Notes under the pieces: generated by a model
The model's database searches: none
What the model was told of the DNA's origin: nothing
Seen by the model: only the letters and a program-made list of their open reading frames with translations
Part shown: piece after piece, positions 7,401 through 17,005 of the stretch
How the letters are laid out: each line of letters starts with the position of its first letter
Position numbering within the stretch: the stretch's first letter is position 1
Made by a program: the position numbers and the translations under genes
Assembly: GCF_010548305.1 (NCBI RefSeq)
Contig: NZ_JAAGLV010000004.1
Coordinates: 409,708-473,707 of the forward strand
Reading direction: 5' to 3'
DNA from: Streptomyces sp. SID13031
Lineage (GTDB): Bacteria > Actinomycetota > Actinomycetes > Propionibacteriales > Kribbellaceae
Length of the DNA stretch: 64,000 nucleotides

Positions 7401-10400
7401 CTACTCAGCTGACTCCTTGACCAGCAACTTCGTCAGGAGTAGGCCCCATTTGGGGAGCCCGGAGTCGGGTTCGACGATCGACTGATGGGTCTCGTCCTCA
7501 GCGACAGAGAAAGAGAAGTTGGTCAGATAACCATCCCAGCCCAGCGCGTCCTCACGACCTAGCTCCGCCACTCGGGGCGTGTGAGTTGCTGAGGATGCGA
7601 TCACGAGCGCCTCGATGTCGAGACTGCCCCGCGTCGGAGTCGACGTCATGACGTCACACCGAAGTCCAGCCGTCTCGACAGCCTTCAACTGCTTCCCGTC
7701 GGCGAGCAACTCGTTGAACGCTTCCTCGCCGAAGGCTTCCCGCATTTCGGCACGCATCGACTCGGCGGATCCAGGTCGCACCAGGCGTTCCGTCGAGTTT
7801 TCTGAACCGGCCGGCATCGCATCCACGATCACCAGGGTCTCGACGCGCTCCCCTCGGGCGAGGAGCTGGCGCGCCACGGCAAACATGATGTGTGCGCCGT
7901 ACGACCAACCCAGCAGTTCGTACGGTCCGGTCGGCTGCAGTACCTGGATGACGTCGGCATAGGTAGCGGAGAGGTCGTCGAGGTCCTTGAACTCGATCTC
8001 CAGGCCGACGATCGCCGGATCATCGATTCCGACCAGCCCGACTCCGTGCGGGAGGTAGCTCGACAGTTCCGAGTACATGGACGAGCCGCCGAATTTCGGG
8101 TGCGCACAGAACAGATTGCGGCCGTTCAGCGATGGCACGAATCGGTGCGCGATCGCGGTGACGGCGACCTCCGGATCCACATCCGGCTGCATCTTCTGAT
8201 CGACAACCGAACTCAGTTCGCCGATCGTCGAAGCGGTGATGACGTCCCGCATCGCGATGTTCACGGGGAACGAGCGATTCATCTTCGAGGCGAGCCGCAT
8301 CGCCGCGAGCGAATGCCCGCCCAGCCGGAAGAAGTCGTTCGCGGCGCCCAGGTCCAGTTTCTCATCGAGGTCGAGCACCTCACGGAAGATCGCGGCCAAG
8401 GCCAACTCCGTAGCCGACTCGAGCGCCCGGCCCGAGGCGACTCCGGCCGCGGCTACGTCCGCCGGAGGCAGCGCTCGGCGATCCAGCTTCCCGGTCGGGG
8501 TGAGGGGGAAAGACTCCACCGGGACAAGGGATGCCGGGACCATGTAATCAGGCAGGTACCTGGCCAGATGGGTTCGCAGCGACTCGCTGATGTCGAGGTC
8601 CGCGGTGGTGCTGTAGTAGGCGGCCAGTTGCAGCCCCGTGGAATGCTCGAAGGCGACCACTTCGGCGCGCGTGATCCCGGGGAATTCTTGTACTACGTCC
8701 CGGATCTCGTCCGGTTCGATGCGATAACCGCGAATCTTGATCTGCTCGTCGGCGCGACCGAGGTAGTCGATCATCCCGTCATCGTTCCAGCGAGCGAGAT
8801 CGCCCGTGCGATACATCCGTTCCGCCGGTTCCCACGGACAGGCGACAAAACGTTCGGCGGTCAGCGCGGATTGGCCCCAGTACCCGCGCGCGGTTCCGTC
8901 GCCGGCCAGGTAGAGCTCGCCGGCGACACCGGGAAGGGCAGGTTGCAGGTTCTCGTCGAGGATGTAGGCCCGGGTGTTGAAGATCGGCGTTCCGACACTC
9001 GAGGTGGTGCTGTCGGCCAGATCGGCACCGAGGGCATTGATCGTGTACTCGGTAGGCCCGTACAGGTTGTAGGACTCAACTCCGGGTGCGCCGCGCAACT
9101 GCTGCCACAGCCGGTCGGGGACGGCCTCGCCGCCAAGGGAGACGAAGACGACACCGGCCGCGTCGGAAGACACGGACCGGCCGGCCGGCCGGTCTCGGTC
9201 GAGTAGCCCTTCCTCGACCAGCAGCTGCCCGTACGACGGGGTCACGTCGAACCCGTCCATACACACCTCGTCGTAGTGAGCCAGCAGCCGCTGATGGTCG
9301 CGTCGCATCTCCTCGTCGATGACGTGAACCTCGTGCCCGTTCAGTAGCCAGAACAGCTGCTCCCAGGAGGCATCGAAGGAGAAGGACGTCGTGTGCGCGA
9401 TCTTCATCCGGCGCCCGCGCTGGTGGTCCACTACCCGATCGAAGATCTTCTCGACGTGGTTGAAGTACATGTTCGTCAGTCCGCGGTAGCCGACGGCGAC
9501 TCCCTTGGGCCGTCCGGTGGTTCCCGAGGTGAAGATGATGTAAGCGAGGTTGTCGAGGGAGATCTGCCCGCCTCGTTCCGCTGCCGTGATCGGATCTGTA
9601 GCGATCTGCGTGAGGCGATCCACCGTCGGTGCGGAGTCCAGGTTGATCACCTTGCCGACGGCGCCGGTGAGCCGATCCACGTCGCGGTCGGTCACCAGCG
9701 TGACGGTCGGTTCAGCGATCTCGAGCATGTAGCCGATGCGTTCGTCCGGCAATTCGTTGTCCACCGGGACGTAGGCAGCTCCGATGGCGAACACCGCGAA
9801 CATCGCGATGACCGTGCGCTCGTCGCGTGGCAACACCAGCGCGACCCTATGCTCCGGGCACACTCCCTCGTCCAGGAGAAGGCGGGCGTAGCGATTCACT
9901 TCAGCGAAGAACTCCACAAAGGTGAACTGCTGATCTCCGGCGACCAGCGCCGTTTCCGATCCGGACAGCCGGACCTGCCGGTGCAGCAACTCGCCGACCG
10001 TGACCGGTTCGATGTCGCGGACGAGATCAGCGGCGATCCCCGTGTGCGGGTCGGTCTCGTCCGGCAGCAGCGCGGACAACGTACCAACGGCCTCGTCCAG
10101 CCCGCGAGTGAGAGAAACGAGCACCTGGACGTAGCGCTTGAGCAGCAGCTCCGCGGCCGGGGCATCGAAAATGTCCTGGCGGTAGGACAGGCGCACGTGC
10201 ACGGTCGCCGCTCCGTCGCGTTCTTCTGGGTCGACCGCGAACGTCACCGGGTAGTGGGTTGCGTCGTCGACCTTTGCGCCGACCACCTGCAACCCGGCGG
10301 TGTCCGGCCCGTCAGTCTTACCGAGTGGCACGTTCTGCACCACGAAGAGCGTGTCGAACAGAACAGGAACGCCCGCATTGGTCTGGATCTGGGTCAGAGC

Positions 10401-13400
10401 GGCTTGTGGATAGTCGATGACGCGCACCTGCTCGGACTGGACCCGGGCGAGCAGTTGCCGATTCGTTTCGAACGGGGGCAGGTTCACCCGCATCGGAACG
10501 GTGTTGAACAGCAGCCCGATGATTCGGTCGGCGTCGGGCAACGACGGCGGCCGGCCGGAGACGGTGTTGCCGAAGACGACGTCATTGCTGCCGGTGAGCC
10601 GGCTTAGCGCGATCCCCCAGGCGGTCTGCAGCAAGGTACCCACCGTGACCTTGGCGTCTCGTGCGGTACCGAACACCATCGCGGCCTCTGCCGGGCTGAG
10701 ATCGAGGTGAAGTTCACCGGTCTCGCCCTGTGCGTCACCGACGTCGACGAAGTCCGGGCACAGCAACGTCGGGCCAGCCAGTTCCGCAAGGTAGTCGTCC
10801 CAGGCGCGATAGGCGGTAGCGGGATCCTGCTCGTCGACCCAGTCCAGGTAGGAGCGGAAAGACACCGGTCGCACGCGATCGACGTATCCGTCATCAGCGT
10901 AGATGCTGAGGATCTCAGCGAGTAGCGCGTTGATGGACCATCCGTCCAGCAGGATGTGCTCAAAACTCATGACCAACGTCCACGCTTGGTGGTCGTGTTC
11001 GAGCAGTGTGAATCGGATCAGCGGCGGGATCTCGAAGTCGAACGGCTCACCTCGCTCGGCCGCCAGGAATTGCTCCACATCGACCCCGCGGCCATCCCAT
11101 TCGTCCAATCGGATGACCCGCACCGGGACTTCGACGCCGGACGGGATCACCTGTACGTCCCCGGGAGGGATGAACGCCGCCTGGAGGTTGGGGTACCTCT
11201 CCATCGCACTGGCGATGGAAGCCGTCATCCGGCCGGGATCGAGATCTCCCGCAATCTGGCGGGTGATCTGCGAGACGTAGGTGTTGTGGTCGTCAGATTC
11301 CTGGGACCGCAGTAGGTGATAGAACAATCCGCGTTGCAGCGGGGCAAGCGGAAGGATCTGGACGCCGTGCCCGTAGCGGGCTCGGATGGATTCTTCTTCG
11401 ACGGGCGTCAACGTGACCCGGTCAGCGCGACGCAGAGTGAATGCGTCTCGACGCTCGTGGCCGGGGGCCGGGATTCCGGCTCCGCCAATCTCTTCGGTGA
11501 TGGCGACGGCCAGCGCCAACGTATCGACATCAACAGTGTGCGCCGACTCCACCCAGACGCGGACGACGCAATCGTCGGGTTCACTACCCGCGACGAGGAC
11601 ATGGATGCCGAGTCCGTCCTCTGGTACTCCGACACCCGCAGCAGGCTCGGTGATCAACTCCGCTTGACTACGGAACACGCCTATGCGGATCCGTGGAATC
11701 GGAAGATCATCGAAGAAGCGGCTGAACCGGGGGTGTCCGGCCAGCGAGGCATAGTCGGCCGCTCGCTCCGGGCTCAGTCCGATGACATCACCATCATCAA
11801 GTAACACGGGGGATCTACGCGTCATCAGGGGACCGTCGGACTCGTGGAGCTCCACGAGCAGATCACCTTCAGCGACCCCGGCCAAGGCCTTGGCCACGGC
11901 CGTCAGCACCACGGACCGCAGGGAAGTTTCGTCTGCGGTGGAGGCCGAACGTCCAGCCGTGACACTGAACGCTTCCGAAGCTACCGAGTCGCCTCGCTTC
12001 CGCAGCACAGTGGCGGTCGCATCAGCGAGCTGATCTACCCAGTCCTCCCAGAACGGATCGTCAAGGACAGCCGTCAACTCGTCGTCGTTGTATCCAGCCG
12101 CAGCCCGGGGAGACGTGCCGACAACCATCGGAATGCTTGCCTGATAGGCGGTGACCAGCTCGGTGAGCTTCTCCCGGACCGCATCCAGCAGCTCAGGGTT
12201 GCTGGTCTCGGCGATCAGTTCACCGGCGCCGCTGTCGCGGATCGCCAACCGCAAGGCGAGACCTGCTCCCGACAGGGCATGACTGACGTGGTCGATCGCC
12301 GCTCGCCAGAGCGGAGCCACGCTGATATCGAAATCCTCGAGAGCCAACTGGAAGCGGGGAATGTCCCGGACGTTGTCGACAGCTGGGGTCCGGCCCTCGT
12401 TGCCGGCACGAACGATCTGGGCGAGTTGCTTGACCGTCAAATCCGGGTGCCGCGAACCAAGCACCAGGAAGCGCGCTGTGTTCCGTAGCAATCGTGCAGT
12501 GGTTTCCGCCGAGAACAACTCGCGGGCCGCGTTCAGGTTCATTCCGAATGCCCCGCTGTCAAGTCTTTCGATACTCGACACGAGATCGAACAGCGCGGGC
12601 TGAGACGCCAGCGGGCCATCCGCAGTGGTCGAGGTGTAGTTGGTGAGCGGCGACGCCGCACCCGAATCTCCACCGCGATCCACGTAGGCGGCCATCACCT
12701 GGAAAAGCGGACTGATCCCGACCCGCCGCGGCGGGTTCACCGCCTCGACGACGTGCTCGAACGGGACGAGCTTGTGGTCAGCGGCTTCGAGCATGCGATC
12801 GCGGCAACGGAGCAGCGTCTGCGCGAACCCGGCTTCGGCGTCGATATCGGCACGCACCACGACGGTGTTCACGAAATAGCCGATCAGGTCGTGCAACTCG
12901 GGCTGGTCGCGCAAACTGGCTGGGGTGCCAATGGGTACGGTATCGCCTGCCCCTTCGTCCCAGAGCGCCAAGGAGAATGCCGCAATCAACGCCTGAAGCG
13001 GTGTTGCCTTGTGTTCGACCAGTAATTCGTCGACCGTGGCGGTCTCATTGCTGGTGAGGGACGTGGTGGCCGGCCGGATGGTTCGCTCTTCGGATCCGTC
13101 ACGTGGTTGGTCGAGGGGCAGGACGGTTTCCGTCGGGAGATCTGACAGCATGTCCTGCCAGTACCGCAGGTCCGATTGATAGCGAGACTCCGGATCTTTC
13201 CGATTTCCCAGCACCTGCCGCTGCCAGACCGCAAAGTCGGCATACTGGGTCGGCAAGGGCTCGACCTCAGTGGAATTGCCGGCAGCCGCTTCGAGGTAGA
13301 ACTTGTTCAGTTCATGAACAAGGACCCCGAAGGAATCCGCATCGGTGATGATGTGATGCCCGTAAGCTACCAGCACGTCGCCGTCGGCATGGCGCAACAA

Positions 13401-16400
13401 ATGGAACTTCAGCCCGAACTCGGAGGTGAAGTCCAGTGGCAATGCGGCAACCTGAGCGATCTTGTCATTGAGCAGCTCGGGACCGACGTGTTCGACCTCC
13501 AGGACCAAGGTGTCGTCGTCGGGTTCCGGACAGATGACCTGGCGGAGCGATGAGGTCTCCTCGTCCGGCACGAGGATGGTACGCAAGATCTCGTGCCGAG
13601 CGACGATCCGACGTACCGCCGTTGCCAAAGCATCCAGGTCGAGCCGCTCGCCGGCTTGCAGCACGATTTCAGTCCGATAGATCGGACGCCCGACGATCTG
13701 CTCCGTGAACCAGAGTGCTTGTTGTCCGTAGGAGACGGGGAGCACGGCAGGGCGTGGTAAGTCGCCGATTCGTGGGCCGGGTGCTGCAGTGGTTGCAGTG
13801 GTGTTGTCGGCGATGCGGGCGAGTTCGCTGATGCGGGGATGGTCGAAGACATCGCGGAGTGTCAGCGCGATGCCAAGCAGTGCGTTGACGCGTGCGACGA
13901 CTCGTGTCGCTAGTAGCGAGTGTCCGCCGAGGCGGAAGAAGTCGGTGTCCACGCCGAGATCGGTGTCGTCGGCGAGGTGGAGTACGTCGCGGAAAATGCC
14001 GGCGAGAGCGATTTCGGTGTCGGTTTCGGGTAGCCGGCCATCGGCTGCACCTGCAGCGAGGTCTGCTTGCGGCAAGGCGTGGCGGTCGAGTTTCCCGTTG
14101 GCGGTGACCGGGAATCGGTCCAGACGCATCAAGGTTGCGGGCATCATGTAGTCCGGTAACGACCGTGCGAGATGCTCGCGCAGCGAGTCGCACAGCACCG
14201 CATCTTCGGCCGCCGCGGTACCTGCCGTGGTCACGTACGCCGCGAGGTATTTTCCACCGGCCGGGTGATCAAAGGTGACGATCGCAGCACCCGATACCTC
14301 CGGGTGCTGTTCGAGGACAGCGCGGATTTCGGCGGGCTCGATCCGGTAGCCGCGAATTTTCACCTGGTCGTCGCTGCGGCCGAGGTACTCCAACTGGCCT
14401 TGGGCGTTCCATCGCACGACATCGCCGGTGCGATACAGCCGAGCGCCGTCGTCGCTGAACGGATCGGCCACGAATCGGTCGGCGGTCAGGCCTGCGCGGG
14501 CGACGTATCCGTCGGCGAGTTGCACCCCACCGAGATAGAGGTCGCCTGCGATACCGGCCGGCACTGGACGCAACCAGGCATCGAGGACTCGTGCAGTGGT
14601 GTTCGCTACCGGAGCACCGATTGGGGTGTTGTCGGTGATGATGGCGGTTGTGCCGTCGCCGGTGACCTCGGTCGAGCCGTAGAAGTTGTGCAGTGTTGCT
14701 TGTCGTGCGGCGGTTTGCATGGTGTCCGCGGTGACCGGGCTGAGTGCTTCACCGGAGGAAATCCAGTGCCGGATCGAGGTCAAGGCCGCGGGTGCGTCGT
14801 CGTGACGGACGAGGACGTCGGCGAGGCTGGGCACGGTCAGTAGATGTGTGACGCGGTGCCGGGCGATCGTGTCCAGCAGACCGACTGGATCTTGCGCGGT
14901 TTCTGCAGGCACGACCACGACTCGGGTGCCGGCGATCATCGGCCCGAACAACTCGGTCACGGCATCGACAAAACCGACGCCGCTCTTCGATAACGCTACA
15001 CTGCCTGGCTCGTACTTCAGTACTTGCTCACCCCACGCGAGGCGATTCACCAGTGCTCGATGTGAAACTGCGACGCCTTTCGGGTTTCCCGTCGTTCCTG
15101 ACGTGAAGATCACGACAGCAGCGTCCAGTTCGCTCAGCGGCCGCGCCAGAATCGGGGCGGTTTTCTCGCCGACGGCCAAGCGTTGCTGCACTTCGTGGTC
15201 GTCGATCCGGAGTACTGGTGCCGGATGCTGACCCAGCAGGTGTTTGTGCGTTTCTGCGGTAATCACCACACCGGGTGCGGCGTTGTCGAGAATGTGTTTG
15301 ATGCGTTCTGCGGGGTATCCCGGGTCGATCGGTACGTAGGCCGCGCCGGCCCGCATCACTGCGGTAAGTACCACTACCAGGTCGACCGACCGTGTCATGG
15401 CGATCGCGACCCGGTCCCCGACCCGCACACCCTGATCGATCAGCAGCCGAGCCAACGCGTTGACCCGCGTATCGAACTGGCCATAGGTAAGTTCGGTGCC
15501 GTCATCGGCGACGACCGCGACCAGGTCCGGGCTCTCCGCTACCCGGCGGCGCACCAGCTCATCAACAGTCGCCGGTGCAACATCAAGCGCCTCACCCTGC
15601 GTCCACGTCGAGTCTGTGCCATCGGTGTCCAGCGTGAACCCGGCGCTCAGTTCGTGCAGGGTTTGGAGCGGGGAGCCGTCGAGGGCGGCGTTGAGGAAGC
15701 GGCCGAACTGTTCGGCATGCAGGACTGGGTCGCTGGTGGCGGAGCCTGAGGATGCTTCCAGGCGGATTCCGGAGTCCGGGTCGCGGTAGATCGCGAGGTC
15801 GAGTGACCCGACCGGGCCGGTGCTGATTGTTTCGGGGACCGCGACGGTGCCGCCCAGGCGCGGCATTGATTCGAAAAGTCTGATGTTGATCGTCGGGAGG
15901 GCGAGATATGAGGCTTGGCCATTCGGCCACAAACGGGCGATCTGGTGATCTTCGACGCTTGTGTGGTGTCGGGAAGCTTTCAGTTGTTCTGCGACGACCT
16001 GAAGGACATTCTCGAAGGTGTCGTAGGGACTGATCTCGGTGACGACCGGGATTGCTCTGGAGATCGCGCTGGGTGTTTTCAGTGATTCGCGGTCGTCGCG
16101 CAGCATCTGGGGAACCCGGACCGCTATGCAGTCACGGCCGTCGACCAGAGCGGTGTAAACGCCCCACAAGGCAATGAGGGAATCGGTCCAGGAAACCCGC
16201 GAAGCGCGAGCGAACCGCTGAACCCTCGAATACGTGTCATCAGGTAGCGGGACAACGACTGGCTGACTCGAGGAGACGAAGACCCCGGAGAAGTCCTCCG
16301 TGCTCTCGTGGCCGGCGCTCTCGATCCCGAGGACGCCCGTCCAATACGCGACACCTTCGTCGACCCCGGAATCGCCGTGCTCCTTGGTACCGGTGACGTC

Positions 16401-16925
16401 TTTCAGACTGCCGAACCAGCGGTCCGGGACCGGATCAGCTGCTTGTGTCGCGGAGTAGACCTCGGCAACGCGGCGAATGAAAAGAGAAATGCTGTAGCCG
16501 TCGACGAGCAGGATGTTGGTGACCAGGATCCATCCCCAGGTTCCGTTCTCGCGACGGACCAGAGTCGAGCATGTCGTCGGCTCTGCGGCAGTGGCCGGTG
16601 CTGCGGTGAGTTGTTCGCGGGCCATGACCCGGATCTGATCGTCGCCGTGGCCCGCGTCCACGATCTCTGTCGACAGCGTGGTCGCGGTGTCGACGTACTG
16701 GAAAGGGACGCCGTCGTCGTCGCTGAATCGGACTCGTAGCGCATCGGTTTCCGTGAAGACAGTACTCACCGAGGATGCGAATGCGGCTGGATCGATCGGG
16801 CCGTCCAGCCAGATCAGTTGACCTGCGCAAAAGACCGATGACTCAGGGGCAAGTCTCCGTGCCACCCAGTTACCTCGCTGGCTGGCAGTCAACTCCACAT
16901 GATCAAAAGCCGTCAACTGAGGCAC
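7401..16925 (-). CDS. Siderophore NRPS-1: C*-A(beta-Ala-like)-T-C-[E-like remnant]-C-A(hOrn-like)-T-TE
   Basis: A 3,174-aa terminal NRPS. The start is taken as GTG 16925 (AAGAGAAG upstream), because NRPS-2 shares this leader and the iron box at 16983 is just upstream. Approximate domains: C1 5-430, with the HHxxxDG motif changed to NILLVDG (137-143); A1 455-950, pocket code read as V-D-T-T-I-S-F-G-D-K, like beta-alanine; T1 near [11 protein letters not shown] (1001); C2 1060-1505 with HHIITDAD (1190-1196); 1510-1850 without A or T motifs, resembling the end of an epimerization domain; C3 1855-2290 with EHILLDGWS; A2 2310-2830, code D-A-E-D-S-G-L-I-N-K, close to hydroxyornithine DMENLGLINK; T2 near [14 protein letters not shown] from about 2930 with GWSYGAH. 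It probably completes and releases the siderophore. Codes were read by eye. Confidence 0.92.
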   Translation of the reverse strand: MPQLTAFDHVELTASQRGNWVARRLAPESSVFCAGQLIWLDGPIDPAAFASSVSTVFTETDALRVRFSDDDGVPFQYVDTATTLSTEIVDAGHGDDQIRVMAREQLTAAPATAAEPTTCSTLVRRENGTWGWILVTNILLVDGYSISLFIRRVAEVYSATQAADPVPDRWFGSLKDVTGTKEHGDSGVDEGVAYWTGVLGIESAGHESTEDFSGVFVSSSQPVVVPLPDDTYSRVQRFARASRVSWTDSLIALWGVYTALVDGRDCIAVRVPQMLRDDRESLKTPSAISRAIPVVTEISPYDTFENVLQVVAEQLKASRHHTSVEDHQIARLWPNGQASYLALPTINIRLFESMPRLGGTVAVPETISTGPVGSLDLAIYRDPDSGIRLEASSGSATSDPVLHAEQFGRFLNAALDGSPLQTLHELSAGFTLDTDGTDSTWTQGEALDVAPATVDELVRRRVAESPDLVAVVADDGTELTYGQFDTRVNALARLLIDQGVRVGDRVAIAMTRSVDLVVVLTAVMRAGAAYVPIDPGYPAERIKHILDNAAPGVVITAETHKHLLGQHPAPVLRIDDHEVQQRLAVGEKTAPILARPLSELDAAVVIFTSGTTGNPKGVAVSHRALVNRLAWGEQVLKYEPGSVALSKSGVGFVDAVTELFGPMIAGTRVVVVPAETAQDPVGLLDTIARHRVTHLLTVPSLADVLVRHDDAPAALTSIRHWISSGEALSPVTADTMQTAARQATLHNFYGSTEVTGDGTTAIITDNTPIGAPVANTTARVLDAWLRPVPAGIAGDLYLGGVQLADGYVARAGLTADRFVADPFSDDGARLYRTGDVVRWNAQGQLEYLGRSDDQVKIRGYRIEPAEIRAVLEQHPEVSGAAIVTFDHPAGGKYLAAYVTTAGTAAAEDAVLCDSLREHLARSLPDYMMPATLMRLDRFPVTANGKLDRHALPQADLAAGAADGRLPETDTEIALAGIFRDVLHLADDTDLGVDTDFFRLGGHSLLATRVVARVNALLGIALTLRDVFDHPRISELARIADNTTATTAAPGPRIGDLPRPAVLPVSYGQQALWFTEQIVGRPIYRTEIVLQAGERLDLDALATAVRRIVARHEILRTILVPDEETSSLRQVICPEPDDDTLVLEVEHVGPELLNDKIAQVAALPLDFTSEFGLKFHLLRHADGDVLVAYGHHIITDADSFGVLVHELNKFYLEAAAGNSTEVEPLPTQYADFAVWQRQVLGNRKDPESRYQSDLRYWQDMLSDLPTETVLPLDQPRDGSEERTIRPATTSLTSNETATVDELLVEHKATPLQALIAAFSLALWDEGAGDTVPIGTPASLRDQPELHDLIGYFVNTVVVRADIDAEAGFAQTLLRCRDRMLEAADHKLVPFEHVVEAVNPPRRVGISPLFQVMAAYVDRGGDSGAASPLTNYTSTTADGPLASQPALFDLVSSIERLDSGAFGMNLNAARELFSAETTARLLRNTARFLVLGSRHPDLTVKQLAQIVRAGNEGRTPAVDNVRDIPRFQLALEDFDISVAPLWRAAIDHVSHALSGAGLALRLAIRDSGAGELIAETSNPELLDAVREKLTELVTAYQASIPMVVGTSPRAAAGYNDDELTAVLDDPFWEDWVDQLADATATVLRKRGDSVASEAFSVTAGRSASTADETSLRSVVLTAVAKALAGVAEGDLLVELHESDGPLMTRRSPVLLDDGDVIGLSPERAADYASLAGHPRFSRFFDDLPIPRIRIGVFRSQAELITEPAAGVGVPEDGLGIHVLVAGSEPDDCVVRVWVESAHTVDVDTLALAVAITEEIGGAGIPAPGHERRDAFTLRRADRVTLTPVEEESIRARYGHGVQILPLAPLQRGLFYHLLRSQESDDHNTYVSQITRQIAGDLDPGRMTASIASAMERYPNLQAAFIPPGDVQVIPSGVEVPVRVIRLDEWDGRGVDVEQFLAAERGEPFDFEIPPLIRFTLLEHDHQAWTLVMSFEHILLDGWSINALLAEILSIYADDGYVDRVRPVSFRSYLDWVDEQDPATAYRAWDDYLAELAGPTLLCPDFVDVGDAQGETGELHLDLSPAEAAMVFGTARDAKVTVGTLLQTAWGIALSRLTGSNDVVFGNTVSGRPPSLPDADRIIGLLFNTVPMRVNLPPFETNRQLLARVQSEQVRVIDYPQAALTQIQTNAGVPVLFDTLFVVQNVPLGKTDGPDTAGLQVVGAKVDDATHYPVTFAVDPEERDGAATVHVRLSYRQDIFDAPAAELLLKRYVQVLVSLTRGLDEAVGTLSALLPDETDPHTGIAADLVRDIEPVTVGELLHRQVRLSGSETALVAGDQQFTFVEFFAEVNRYARLLLDEGVCPEHRVALVLPRDERTVIAMFAVFAIGAAYVPVDNELPDERIGYMLEIAEPTVTLVTDRDVDRLTGAVGKVINLDSAPTVDRLTQIATDPITAAERGGQISLDNLAYIIFTSGTTGRPKGVAVGYRGLTNMYFNHVEKIFDRVVDHQRGRRMKIAHTTSFSFDASWEQLFWLLNGHEVHVIDEEMRRDHQRLLAHYDEVCMDGFDVTPSYGQLLVEEGLLDRDRPAGRSVSSDAAGVVFVSLGGEAVPDRLWQQLRGAPGVESYNLYGPTEYTINALGADLADSTTSSVGTPIFNTRAYILDENLQPALPGVAGELYLAGDGTARGYWGQSALTAERFVACPWEPAERMYRTGDLARWNDDGMIDYLGRADEQIKIRGYRIEPDEIRDVVQEFPGITRAEVVAFEHSTGLQLAAYYSTTADLDISESLRTHLARYLPDYMVPASLVPVESFPLTPTGKLDRRALPPADVAAAGVASGRALESATELALAAIFREVLDLDEKLDLGAANDFFRLGGHSLAAMRLASKMNRSFPVNIAMRDVITASTIGELSSVVDQKMQPDVDPEVAVTAIAHRFVPSLNGRNLFCAHPKFGGSSMYSELSSYLPHGVGLVGIDDPAIVGLEIEFKDLDDLSATYADVIQVLQPTGPYELLGWSYGAHIMFAVARQLLARGERVETLVIVDAMPAGSENSTERLVRPGSAESMRAEMREAFGEEAFNELLADGKQLKAVETAGLRCDVMTSTPTRGSLDIEALVIASSATHTPRVAELGREDALGWDGYLTNFSFSVAEDETHQSIVEPDSGLPKWGLLLTKLLVKESAE
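13710..16925 (-). repeat. Direct repeat copy 1 (C-A-T loading-type module of NRPS-1)
   Basis: From the shared start GTG through C1, A1, T1 to SYGQQALW of the next C domain, this 3.2-kb segment is highly similar in protein and DNA to the first module of NRPS-2 (27956-31156). Even the ribosome-binding leader CTCAAGAGAAGTGG is identical. Similarity stops sharply inside C2. This points to a module duplication, possibly kept alike by gene conversion. Confidence 0.8.
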
Positions 16926-16982
16926 ATCCACTTCTCTTGAGACCAGGTCGAGCGGACCGAGGCAAGGATCTGCAATATTAAT

Positions 16983-17001
16983 GAAGGTTAGGCTAACCTT
17001 G
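16983..17001. promoter_or_regulatory. Iron box in the divergent NRPS-1 / ABC exporter promoter
   Basis: GAAGGTTAGGCTAACCTTG has a perfect 13-bp core GGTTAGGCTAACC and is almost fully palindromic. It sits between NRPS-1 (leftward, start 16925) and the exporter gene (rightward, GTG at 17006). TAGGCT (16989-16994) would act as a -10 for the exporter, placing the transcript start next to the GTG. One repressor site can shut both directions. Confidence 0.85.
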
Positions 17002-17005
17002 CAAC

